NCBI GenBank assembly: GCA_934365195.1
Contig: CAKRNA010000005.1
Coordinates: 1-64,000, forward strand
Direction: 5' to 3'
From: an uncultured Clostridia bacterium
Lineage (GTDB): Bacteria > Bacillota > Clostridia > Christensenellales > CAAEEZ01
Length of the DNA: 64,000 nucleotides
Shown here: positions 9,126 to 18,300 of the stretch, piece by piece
Layout: every line of letters starts with the position of its first letter
Numbering within the stretch: position 1 is the first letter of the stretch
Made by a program: the position numbers and the translations under genes
Notes under the pieces: generated by a model
The model's input: only the letters and a program-made list of their open reading frames with translations
What the model was told of the DNA's origin: nothing
Databases searched by the model: none

Positions 9126-9647
9126 CTATACCTGTTCCCATATAACTACATTTGAAAACTGTGATAGAAGCGGTAAAAGCCATTTTAATATCCAACGCTT
9201 TGTCGTGTCGTAATTTGAATCGTAAAACACCGCGCCGACAATCGCTTCGATATAAGGATCGTGTCCTTTGTTCACAACTTTTTCGTGATCAGGGACATCC
9301 GAATCCGATTGAAAGTGTTTTGCATTGTATGCATATCCGATCAAACCGCATTTCAGCATAATATTATGCATAATTTCATTGTTTTCAAGTTTACTTTTTA
9401 TCTGCGTAATTTCACCTTTTGTAGTTATGCCTTTCCTATATAGATAATCGGCAATAACGGATTTCAACACAGTATCGCCGATTGTAGCGAGTCCGTCGTT
9501 AGTGTATTCGCTATGATTTTTGCCTTCTCCGATAACTTCAATTTTCTCCGACCTCATCGCCTTTGAAAGCCACGCGATATCGTTAAAATGGTAATGTATT
9601 TTAATTTAAAGTTCGCGCATTTTTTGATATACAACGACTCTATCCAT
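9126..9647 (-). pseudogene. RNase III catalytic-domain gene interrupted by an in-frame TAA
   Basis: The natural start appears to be the ATG at 9647, which overlaps the stop of the radical-SAM gene (TGATG). After 13 codons a TAA (9608-9606) interrupts the frame; homology then resumes in the same frame (YHFNDIAWLSKAM, then NDGLATIGDTVL, then IEAIVGAVFYD), as in an RNase III catalytic domain without a dsRNA-binding domain. An internal ATG at 9557 could restart 143 residues but would lack the first helix. The signature acidic residue of LEFLGD is Ala here and the spacing near IEAIVGA differs from the usual DxxE, so catalysis is doubtful even before the stop. It is the seventh gene of the operon. 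Confidence 0.7.
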
Positions 9648-10192
9648 CAGATTTTATCCCCGTTGAATATAATTTTATCCGACATATTTACTTCCACTGA
9701 TTTACCGTTTTTATCCATATCGAACCAAGAAACATCGTTTTTGTATCTGTCCGTTAAACACAAAATGCGTTGATTTTCCGAGCCGAGTAACCTACGTTTT
9801 GTTTCTTTTTCTTCCTTTTTGTATGCTCCATCAAGCACAAGGTCTATGCCGGCAAGGACATCCGAAACTTCTTCGTATTTTCTGCCCGTAAACGATATAA
9901 CGCCAAGTCCGAGTTTCTTTATTTCGTCGGTTAAAATCGGAAGATTCTGCTGGCAAGTTGGTTCTCCGCCTGAATACGTTACGCCCTCAATGCCAAAGTC
10001 GTCAATCGACTTTTTAATTACCGAAATAATCTCGTCGATCGACATAATATGGCGCGCAATAAACGGCTGGTAATTAGGGTTACAACATTCGTTGCAATGA
10101 ATATCGCAACCCTGAAACCATATGCATAATCTTTTGTGCGGACCTTCCGTTTCCGTACAACGGTTGATACTCGCAACGTTAAACTTAATCAT
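9647..10192 (-). CDS. Radical SAM / 4Fe-4S activase-like protein (NrdG/QueE-like fold)
   Basis: A 181-residue minimal radical SAM protein. The cluster motif GCDIHCNEC (CX3CX2C, Cys 29, 33, 36) is followed by the SAM-binding YSGGEPTCQ near 68-76, like anaerobic ribonucleotide reductase activases. No NrdD or other glycyl-radical partner is nearby. Instead it sits between the AAA+ ATPase and the RNase III gene in a coupled operon, so it probably acts within that system. The ATG at 10192 overlaps the stop region of the AAA+ gene; an upstream TTG at 10210 is less likely. Its substrate is unknown. Confidence 0.85.
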   Translation of the reverse strand: MIKFNVASINRCTETEGPHKRLCIWFQGCDIHCNECCNPNYQPFIARHIMSIDEIISVIKKSIDDFGIEGVTYSGGEPTCQQNLPILTDEIKKLGLGVISFTGRKYEEVSDVLAGIDLVLDGAYKKEEKETKRRLLGSENQRILCLTDRYKNDVSWFDMDKNGKSVEVNMSDKIIFNGDKI

Positions 10193-12023
10193 TGTCGAAA
10201 TCAAATCCAAGCCCGTTTTTCGCTGTCTTTACTACGATTTTCGAGCCTTTCATCGACGGTAATTCTTCTTTATTTTCAAACATAAACATAGCAAGCTCGT
10301 CAAGCAATTTATCGTTGATTGCGTTAAGAATATCTCGACCGCCTTTACTGCTGTCCGCTCCGCCGAGAACGTAATCTATAAATTTGAGTTCGTCTTCAAA
10401 TTCAAGGTCGATACGATACTTTTCGGATATTGCTTTCTGCACGGGACGAAGTTTCGATTTTGCAATTTTTACACTGAATTCCCTGTCTTTAATGAAGTTA
10501 AACGGAACGATATTGCTGTAACCGATACGACCGAGAATTTCGGGACGTTTGATTTCGTTATCGAAATAGTTTTTAACGATTTTTATAAACTCTTCCGCCA
10601 CTTCTTCATTAGAACCGTTTGACGACACTTCCGATGCCCCGAGATTTGACGTAAAGATAATTACGCTTTCGCTGAAATAAACTGTTTCGCCCTTGCTGTC
10701 GGTAAGTCTGCCATCTTCAAGAATTTGCAGGAAAATATCCAATATTCTCGGATTCGGTTTTGCCGCTTTTTCGATTTCGTCGAATAGAATTATGCTGAAC
10801 GGTTTTTCTTTTACGGCGTTGGTAAGTTGCCCGCCTTCTTCATAACCGACGTATCCCGGAGGCGCACCGATAAGTTTCTGATCACTGTTTTCCTGCGCAT
10901 ATTCCGACATATCGAAGCGAATACAAGCCTGTTCGTCGCCGAAAAGGAATTTTGCAAGCGCCTTTGAAAGTTCGGTTTTACCTACGCCCGTAGGTCCGAC
11001 AAAGAACAGCACGCCTTTCGGAGCGGAGCGAGAAGACGATTTATGTATTCCAGTAAGCCCCATATAAGCCTTAACGACGACTTTTTCAATCTTTTCGATA
11101 GCTTCTTCCTGACCGACTACACGTTCGCTTAAAATCTTTTTGATGTTTTTAACCGACTTATAGTCGAGTTTTTCCCAAGGATTGTCTTTTTCGCCGTACT
11201 TAAACAGCAAGTACAACTGCTCGAACGGCATTTTGCCTTCTTTTCTCGAAAGGCGTGCCATCTGAACGATTTCACGGTTGGTAAAATCGTCGAGCATATC
11301 GACGTATTCGTTAAATTTATCCGAAGTCAGGAGCGTTTCGCCGGGTTTGAGTTTTACGTCAAATCCGCTCTCGATTTTTTCCATCATTTTAGCGCGTTCT
11401 TCTCTGTCGGGTTTTGAAAGAGTAAGACAAGCAACTTCGGGATTGCCCTGATAAAAAGAAATCGGGAACATTGCAAGTTTGCTCGTAACAAGAATAACCG
11501 TGCTTTCGTTTACTTCGGCAGACAAATATTCCGTTTTTTTGTCTTTTATCGCTTTTCCGAGCATTGTGATAAGTTCTCTCTCGTCGGGAGGTAATTGCCC
11601 GCCGCTTGAAAAAAGATAATCAGCCCAATTCAGCACGAAAGCAGTCTTTCTGTTCGACTTCTTCAAGTTTTTGAATACGATATTGAAAATCTCGGCGGGT
11701 TCTTTGAACTGACCGCTGCCCGTTTTTTCTTCCGCTTGCGGCTGATTTTCTTCGTCATCGTCAAAAGAATAAGAGTCGCCTTCAACTTCGACCTCATCGA
11801 TTACGGAAAGCCTTGAAATATCTCCGTCTATGCCGTCGATACGGTCCCAATACAAAACGCCATCATACTCCATACCTTTGAGCATATCCATAAGATATTG
11901 CTTCAAATCAACGATTTGCTTTTTGTCGTTAAGATACACGTCACCGACGTTGCCGTCGATTATTACGCACCTCTTGATACCGACTTCGCGTTTTAACCTG
12001 TTAAACGTAGTTTGTAATGCCAT
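10185..12023 (-). CDS. ClpB-type AAA+ ATPase with degenerate N-terminal ATPase half
   Basis: A 612-residue protein. The C-terminal half is a class-I Clp D2-like AAA+ module: Walker A GPTGVGKTE near residue 341, pore-type segment GYVGYEEGGQLT, Walker B IILFDEIEKA near 411, LEDGRLTDSKG, sensor FTSNLG, and a D2 small domain. The N-terminal half looks like a second ATPase fold without a Walker A lysine and with an eroded Walker B (AFVLNWADYLF). An acidic insert lies near 85-110. No ClpP-binding loop or Clp N-domain is visible, so it is not a housekeeping Clp. The ATG at 12023 has AGAGGTG at six bases; the upstream GTG is disfavoured. It probably remodels a protein or nucleoprotein partner in this operon. 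Confidence 0.88.
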   Translation of the reverse strand: MALQTTFNRLKREVGIKRCVIIDGNVGDVYLNDKKQIVDLKQYLMDMLKGMEYDGVLYWDRIDGIDGDISRLSVIDEVEVEGDSYSFDDDEENQPQAEEKTGSGQFKEPAEIFNIVFKNLKKSNRKTAFVLNWADYLFSSGGQLPPDERELITMLGKAIKDKKTEYLSAEVNESTVILVTSKLAMFPISFYQGNPEVACLTLSKPDREERAKMMEKIESGFDVKLKPGETLLTSDKFNEYVDMLDDFTNREIVQMARLSRKEGKMPFEQLYLLFKYGEKDNPWEKLDYKSVKNIKKILSERVVGQEEAIEKIEKVVVKAYMGLTGIHKSSSRSAPKGVLFFVGPTGVGKTELSKALAKFLFGDEQACIRFDMSEYAQENSDQKLIGAPPGYVGYEEGGQLTNAVKEKPFSIILFDEIEKAAKPNPRILDIFLQILEDGRLTDSKGETVYFSESVIIFTSNLGASEVSSNGSNEEVAEEFIKIVKNYFDNEIKRPEILGRIGYSNIVPFNFIKDREFSVKIAKSKLRPVQKAISEKYRIDLEFEDELKFIDYVLGGADSSKGGRDILNAINDKLLDELAMFMFENKEELPSMKGSKIVVKTAKNGLGFDFDND

Positions 12024-12028
12024 TATTT

Positions 12029-13114
12029 TCACCTCTTATTTGTGTTTGTTTTTACCGTCTGGTACTTCATAGACGATATTTTATCGGGATTGCTCCATAT
12101 TTCCTGCATTTTGGTAACGTGTAAACCGTAAACTTCTTCCAAATCGTTCAGAAATGGCTGTATATCCTTTTGGCACGCCTGTCCTTCGTAACCACGGAAG
12201 TCGTAAATAAATTTACCGTCCAAAAACACGCGGAATTCCGCTTTTTCGCCGCTTGCTTTCAGTCCGACCAAAATCACTTCGTTTGTGTCGCGTTTGATTT
12301 TTATGTTCTTTTTATCCACGATAAATCCGCGGGCGGTTATCGCAGACATTATGATTTTCAGCGACTTCTGACGAATTTTTTCGCCTACGATTTCTTCCGT
12401 TGCTGCCGATCTTATTTCTGAAAGCGGTTTATTCTCTGTTATGACTTTATCGATGATAGTCTTTTCAACTCGTGCGGCTTCGAGTTCGCGGCGAATTTTT
12501 TCACGCTCTTTTTCGATACGCGATTCATAAGTTTCGTTTTTGAGTTCTTTGCCCGCTTTGATTAGATCATCGCCCGAAAGCGTATCGTTTTTCAGATATG
12601 CAAGGTAAGTAAACTGCCTTTCCGTTTCGTCCTGAATAGAATCGAGAAGTTTTTGGATCTCGGCAGGGATTGTAACGACTCCGTTTGCTTTATCTCTCAA
12701 TCTTTTTTGATTTTCTTCGATACTGCTTTCAAGCAAACTTTGATAAAGCGCGCGCATTTCGACTAATCTTTTAGCAGCCAACTCGTTTACTTGATTTTGT
12801 AATTCTTGCGCCGCTTTATCCACGTTATCGGCAGAATTCAGTCTTAATCTGTCGCTATCTCCGCTTACAACGCCTTTTTTCGCCACTTCTTTTGCCTGCG
12901 ATTTTAAGTTTTCGATTTTTCCAGTGAGAGAATCTCGTTCTTCTACAATCAATTGTTGTAATGCCGCCGCCCGACTATTGCGTAAACTTTGCGAGCCGCT
13001 CTCTATTTCTGAAAGCATCTGATCGAGTTCGGCGATCTGCTTTTCGGCGACTTCGCAAATGCTTTCGCATCTTATCGCCATCGCCTCGTAGTCTATTTGT
13101 ACCTGATGACTCAT
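12029..13114 (-). CDS. Coiled-coil protein of the helicase/AAA+/radical-SAM operon, unknown function
   Basis: A 361-residue protein, predominantly helical and charged: long coiled coils at about 10-145 and 185-235, then a small alpha/beta domain (VILVGLKASGEKAEFRVFLDG, near 280-310) and a C-terminal helix. I recognise no family. The ATG at 13114 overlaps the stop of the 752-aa gene (ATGA) and has AAAGGAGG upstream. Its end nearly touches the AAA+ gene. The coiled coils suggest a scaffold or adaptor between the ATPase and other operon products; that is inference. Confidence 0.8.
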   Translation of the reverse strand: MSHQVQIDYEAMAIRCESICEVAEKQIAELDQMLSEIESGSQSLRNSRAAALQQLIVEERDSLTGKIENLKSQAKEVAKKGVVSGDSDRLRLNSADNVDKAAQELQNQVNELAAKRLVEMRALYQSLLESSIEENQKRLRDKANGVVTIPAEIQKLLDSIQDETERQFTYLAYLKNDTLSGDDLIKAGKELKNETYESRIEKEREKIRRELEAARVEKTIIDKVITENKPLSEIRSAATEEIVGEKIRQKSLKIIMSAITARGFIVDKKNIKIKRDTNEVILVGLKASGEKAEFRVFLDGKFIYDFRGYEGQACQKDIQPFLNDLEEVYGLHVTKMQEIWSNPDKISSMKYQTVKTNTNKR

Positions 13115-15369
13115 TTGCGTTCCTCCTTTATGGCAAATACTATATCGCGCCAATTTTCAATCGTTTCTCTATTGAAAGGTATTTGTGACTTTTCTGGATG
13201 TTGCAATCCGTTTCTACACATACGAAGTTTATGTAATGCGGATTCTTGCTTACCGTCGAGAAAGCCTTTATCTTTTGCCATAACGAGTAAATCGTGTGCA
13301 GACGTCATAGGTTCGGTATTAAGCATATCTCTTAAATCGTATTGCAGTTTTACGAATAAATCGCAAATTACGTCTTTATATTTTCCGCGTGCAATCTGCT
13401 CGTCAACGTATTTTTTCGTAATTTTTTCGGGATGAGAAGATGCGCTGCGCTCAATAGACAACAAATCGTGAATCGGCTCGTAAATCTCTATAAACTTTCT
13501 GATTACAGCATAGGATTTAGACGCGTATTTCTCGTATTTTGTCACCGATTTTAACTCCGAATTAAGCGTGGCGTAAGCATCGAAAAATTCGTCTTCGTTA
13601 TAATCGTCTTTAAGCGTATACTCCGAAAGGCTCTCTATCCCGAGCATATCGTTCAGTTTCCACAAATTCCGTTTAATATTACAAAAAGTATTACCAAGAT
13701 CGGAATCCGAGTAAATTTCTTCGTTATTTACAACTTTCTCGGCAAAATCCGCCACCACGTTCACAACGCTTAAAACGGCGTCAACAGTAAAACCTGCGCT
13801 TAAAAGTGCTTCGTAAACAATATCGCCATCTTCCGTTTTTATCATTTCATCCGCAAAGGCGGAAACGTAGTCGAAGGCGTTCATCCCGAGTGTTTTTCTG
13901 AGCGGATTCAACACCGATGATTTATAAATCGCATTATCGATTTTTATCTCGCTTGCGCTTTCTTCAAACAATTCCTTTGCCGTCGATACAAAATGGTTTT
14001 GCCACTCGGCATTCTTGGTAAAGGCGTTATTCAGTTTTAATACAACTTCTATCTTTTCATCAACAGTTTTTGTGTTTTCAAACAGCGCCCTGATAGTTCT
14101 ACCAAAATACGAAGAGTCTTTCAACGCGGCGACCGTAAACAAAACCACTTTTGCAACGTCGTCTTTTGCAACGTCGTCTTTTGCAACGTCGTCGGCAAAA
14201 TCCTTTTGTATGTAATACTCAAAGATTTCTTCTACCGTTTCTTTATAGCGCGTTTCATCTAAAACGCTTTCGGTAAGTAGCTGCATTTCAAACGTATCGC
14301 CCAACTGACTGCAAGGCATTTTTACGTTTACTGCGGAATAGTAGTGAAGTGCGAAAGTATCGAGCAAAGCAAACTCGGCGTTTCCACCTATTTGACTAAG
14401 TATTTTTGCCGAAAAATCTTTATCCGTTCTTAAAACGTTATCCGTCCTGTCGGTCGCAAGTCTACCGCCGTCAATAAATATTTTACATGGTCTTTTCGCC
14501 TGTTTGGATACGTCGTTCGGGATATATGCTCCCACGATATCGGTAAGCTCGGAAAGCAACACCGTCGGCACGTCTACCGCATTTTTAAGCGCGTCCACAA
14601 ACTTATACTTTTCTTTGGCAAGCAAACATTTAGTCATAAATGCGGATGAATACCACTTGTTAAAATATGTGATTTCGTCCGACGTTTCAAACGAAAACAC
14701 AACGCCGCTTTTGTTTATTATAACTTGCGTCCCGTCCTCTTTTCTGACTTGTTTTTCTTCTCCGACCTCGGGTATTTCAACTTCGACAACGCGTTCTTCG
14801 GCTTTTAGCCCTACTTTTGTCGGATTCGCTTCGATATAATCTTTAAGTCCGCTTACGTCTATCGTTTTTCCTAAGAACCTTTCGATATCTTCGTAAAGAA
14901 CGGACGAATCGAGAGAGGTATACGGAAGCGAATAACTCACGTCGAATTTCCGCGTTACGGGGCTATAAAAAATATCTTTGGTCTTAACTTTTTCTTCGCC
15001 TGTGGGAATCGCGCCTTCACGGAACATTTTTCTGCCTTTCGCTGTAAGCGAAACGTCTTTTATTCTGATTTCCGAAAAATATTTCGGATTCATAAAATGC
15101 GACGGATCGTAGTCGTAAGCGAGTATTTCCGTGCCGATAAGGTTTGAAATTTCTTTCCCGAAAATATAGTACAAATCTCTCGGAATGCCAAATTTAAGAA
15201 GCACGTCGCATATTTTGTCTTCCGAACCCGCAATTTTTTCGATTACGTCGAGTATAATATATGCAACGCCCGACGCCTTCCTTACCTCGTTATATCGCAC
15301 GTTTACTTTATAGACGAGTAGCGGAAACGGAATTGCCGTAGTGAATTTTAACAAACTTTTCTCTTCCAT
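13111..15369 (-). CDS. Large protein of unknown function (752 aa) in the helicase/AAA+ operon
   Basis: No family recognised. The N-terminal 130 residues look like a winged helix: a helical bundle followed by a KDVSLTAKGRKMF strand-wing segment. A mixed alpha/beta region (about 160-390) and an all-helical C-terminal half follow. Residues near 393-407 contain three copies of a five-residue unit, encoded by three identical 15-bp tandem repeats. It starts one base after the helicase stop and overlaps the coiled-coil gene, so it is an obligate member of the operon. No catalytic motif for nuclease, methylase or protease was seen. Confidence 0.8.
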   Translation of the reverse strand: MEEKSLLKFTTAIPFPLLVYKVNVRYNEVRKASGVAYIILDVIEKIAGSEDKICDVLLKFGIPRDLYYIFGKEISNLIGTEILAYDYDPSHFMNPKYFSEIRIKDVSLTAKGRKMFREGAIPTGEEKVKTKDIFYSPVTRKFDVSYSLPYTSLDSSVLYEDIERFLGKTIDVSGLKDYIEANPTKVGLKAEERVVEVEIPEVGEEKQVRKEDGTQVIINKSGVVFSFETSDEITYFNKWYSSAFMTKCLLAKEKYKFVDALKNAVDVPTVLLSELTDIVGAYIPNDVSKQAKRPCKIFIDGGRLATDRTDNVLRTDKDFSAKILSQIGGNAEFALLDTFALHYYSAVNVKMPCSQLGDTFEMQLLTESVLDETRYKETVEEIFEYYIQKDFADDVAKDDVAKDDVAKVVLFTVAALKDSSYFGRTIRALFENTKTVDEKIEVVLKLNNAFTKNAEWQNHFVSTAKELFEESASEIKIDNAIYKSSVLNPLRKTLGMNAFDYVSAFADEMIKTEDGDIVYEALLSAGFTVDAVLSVVNVVADFAEKVVNNEEIYSDSDLGNTFCNIKRNLWKLNDMLGIESLSEYTLKDDYNEDEFFDAYATLNSELKSVTKYEKYASKSYAVIRKFIEIYEPIHDLLSIERSASSHPEKITKKYVDEQIARGKYKDVICDLFVKLQYDLRDMLNTEPMTSAHDLLVMAKDKGFLDGKQESALHKLRMCRNGLQHPEKSQIPFNRETIENWRDIVFAIKEERK
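14149..14193 (-). repeat. Three identical 15-bp tandem repeats inside the 752-aa gene
   Basis: Three perfect copies of TTTTGCAACGTCGTC (plus strand) at 14149, 14164 and 14179. They keep the frame and encode a five-residue unit in triplicate. The copy number could vary by slippage. Confidence 0.95.
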
Positions 15370-15370
15370 T

Positions 15371-18300
15371 TTACTCTCCTAAAATATCTTTCGCTGCAAG
15401 TATTCTTCCGCGGAAATTTATCGTGTCGATAATTTCTTTGTAAACGTGGAAGTTGATTTTATCACGGCTATGGTCGCCTTCGAGATCGGGAAGGTCAATA
15501 ACGCCCGCTTCCGATAAAAACTTTTTCGAGCCGACTATAATCAGAAGTTTTCTCGCTCTTGATAAGGCAACGTTGATACGCTCGAATTTTTTAATAAATT
15601 CCGCATCGTACCTTGCGCCGCTCGGATTTCTTACCATCGAAACGATAATGATATCCCTTTCATCGCCTTGGAAATCGTCAACGGTACTGATAACGAGTTT
15701 TTCGTCCGGTTTACCCGAAAAGCCCGAAAATTGATAGCCTTTGCGTTTCTTTTTTATTAGTCCCGCCTGATCGCCGTATGTACAGATGATACCCGCGCTC
15801 GGTCTTTCGTCGATTTTCCTTGACGGATCGACGATAATTTTATGCTCGGAAACAAGCCCTTTCGCCGCTTTATCGAGTTCCTTTAATAGCGTTATCGCAA
15901 CCTGCGCTTCCTGCTCGTTGATTTTGGACGTACTGCCTTCGAATGCGCTCGATTCTTTTTGGTCGCAATCCACAAAATATATGTGCCGTTTGGGATCGAT
16001 AATGGTATTCCCGTTGATTTTTACGGTAAGATTATGCTCTTTTTCGTCGTCTTGTTGTTTTTTACCTACAACAAGCCCTTTACCGTTGCCGCCGTAGAAA
16101 TGATTGAACACTTCCATAATGTGGCTGTGACAACGATATTGCTTATTAAGCATTACTCTGAAATCGCCCGGAACTTTCTCGTACAACGTTTTGAAGAAAC
16201 ATTCTTCATATAACTTTGTATATCCGTCGTTGATTTCCTTTGTGATTTTTTCTACGTCAAGTCCGTCGAAATCATCTCCCCGCATATGCCGCAAATCGTA
16301 CATAGGCGGAAGTTGACGATGGTCGCCGACGAGAATAACCGTCTTGCCGTATAAAATAGGTATCAGCAAATCAAGAAAAGACGACTTCGACACTTCGTCT
16401 ACGATTACAACGTCTATGCCTTGCGTTCTGATATCTACCGATACGATTCCGTATTCACCGAGTTCGGCAAGTTGCGATGGCGTGAATCTGTCGCGGCTTG
16501 TACAGGTAATACCGAAAACGTTTGCCGAATTGTAAAGTTCTCTCGTATATGCGGCTCTGTCTTCCTCTAAAATATCTTCCTGCGACAAGTATTTTACGAT
16601 ATCCTTATACATCGGAATTTTTATTTTGTTTTCGGAAGACGAAGCATTATACTCGGTTTCAAGCCTGTTCCACTCTTCATTGATTATATCGAAAGCCGTT
16701 TCAAGATTGTCCGAATCGTATTCCCTGACAATTCCGAATTCGCGGAAAAATCTCGTAATCTTTTGTTTTAGTCCTGAACTTAATTCGCCGTATTCCTCAA
16801 TTCCGGGATTTTCTCCGAGTTCTTCATATAAACGTTTTTTCTCGCTTATTTGGATTTTTAGTTCGTTTATTTTATCGGATATAGCGTTTTCGTTGTTCTC
16901 GCTTATACCTATTGCTACTTCGATTATATTTCTCTGTGCGTTTACAATATCGGCAAGTTTTGCCTTAAATTGCGCAAGTTCGGAAGGCAATTGTTTTAAT
17001 ATTTCCTTTGCCCTCGTAATTTCCGGAACAAGAAAGTAAATCACGCTTTCGGCAATATCGAACTCCGAATTATTTTCGTATTCTTTAATCTTTTTGCCTA
17101 CGGCAATCAACTCGCCTTGATTCTTTTTATATTCTTCGTAATTAGAATCTCCTTCATTCGGTGCTTCGTCCGTATCGGGATCTCGCAAACTGCTCAAAAC
17201 GTTTCGCAAAGCACGCTGGCGATTTTTTAATTCCACAATCGCGTCTTCACTCAAAAACCGCTCTAATTCTTTGTTTATTGTCTGAATATCGGCATTAACA
17301 AGTTCGGCGACCTTATCGAGCGTCACTTCCTCAAAACAAGCAAAGCACTTTAACAGGTTTTCTACTTGTTCGGCGAATTTATCCAAGACGCTGCTATCTG
17401 CGCCTTCGCCCGAAAAACGATACGATTCGACGTATTTAAGCGTTCTCGTATACTTTTCGGTATCTTCTTTTGCGGCAAGAAGTTTTTCTCTTAAAACTTC
17501 GTTTTCTCCGGTTAAACGGTTTATTTCTGAAAGCAAATTGTTCCGCTTTCTTTCCGTATCTGCATTCTCCCGTTGCAATTTCAAAAGGCGATCGTAATCA
17601 AGCCGAAGAGATTTCATCGTCGAATCGAATTCTTCTCTCGTTTCTTTGTAATTGTCGTATCTTGCTACTTGTTTTTCGAGATTTCCGCAAATATTAAGGT
17701 AGAAATTATCAACAAGCCTTTCGGGACTGTAATTCGTTTCTTTACCGTTTTGCGACGGAATAAGACGAAGCGGACGTATTTCGGGTATTTTGGGCAATCT
17801 GTCAAATACGTTATCGATTGCCTTATGTGTTTCGGAAGATATTAAAACTTTCTTACCGCGTTTCGTCAATTGTGCCGTAATTTCGGCTATTACCTGCGTT
17901 TTTCCCGTTCCCGGAGGACCTTGCAACAAGAAGATACTTTCGCTTTGAAGCGCGCGTTTTACTGCGAGTTTTTGACGGTCGTTCAAACTTTCAAGACACC
18001 ACTCGGGATCTTTGATTTCTTCTACGGAAGATTGCGCAAGCGTTTCGGGCGAAAAAAGATACGTCGGCAAGAACGGATTTTTAACGTACCCGCCCAAAAT
18101 CGAAGTCAACGCCTTTTCTTGCCTGTCTATTTTTGCTTTTTCCGCACGATTATCGTAGGTAAGATATTTCGGCTCAATTTCCTCTATTTGCTTTTCGATT
18201 TCTTTTACTTTGTCCGTGATATCTTGCGGACGGAAGTAAATCTGATAACGGCGTATCGTTTCGTTCTCGATTTTATCAGTCTTATCTGCGTTTAATTTTT

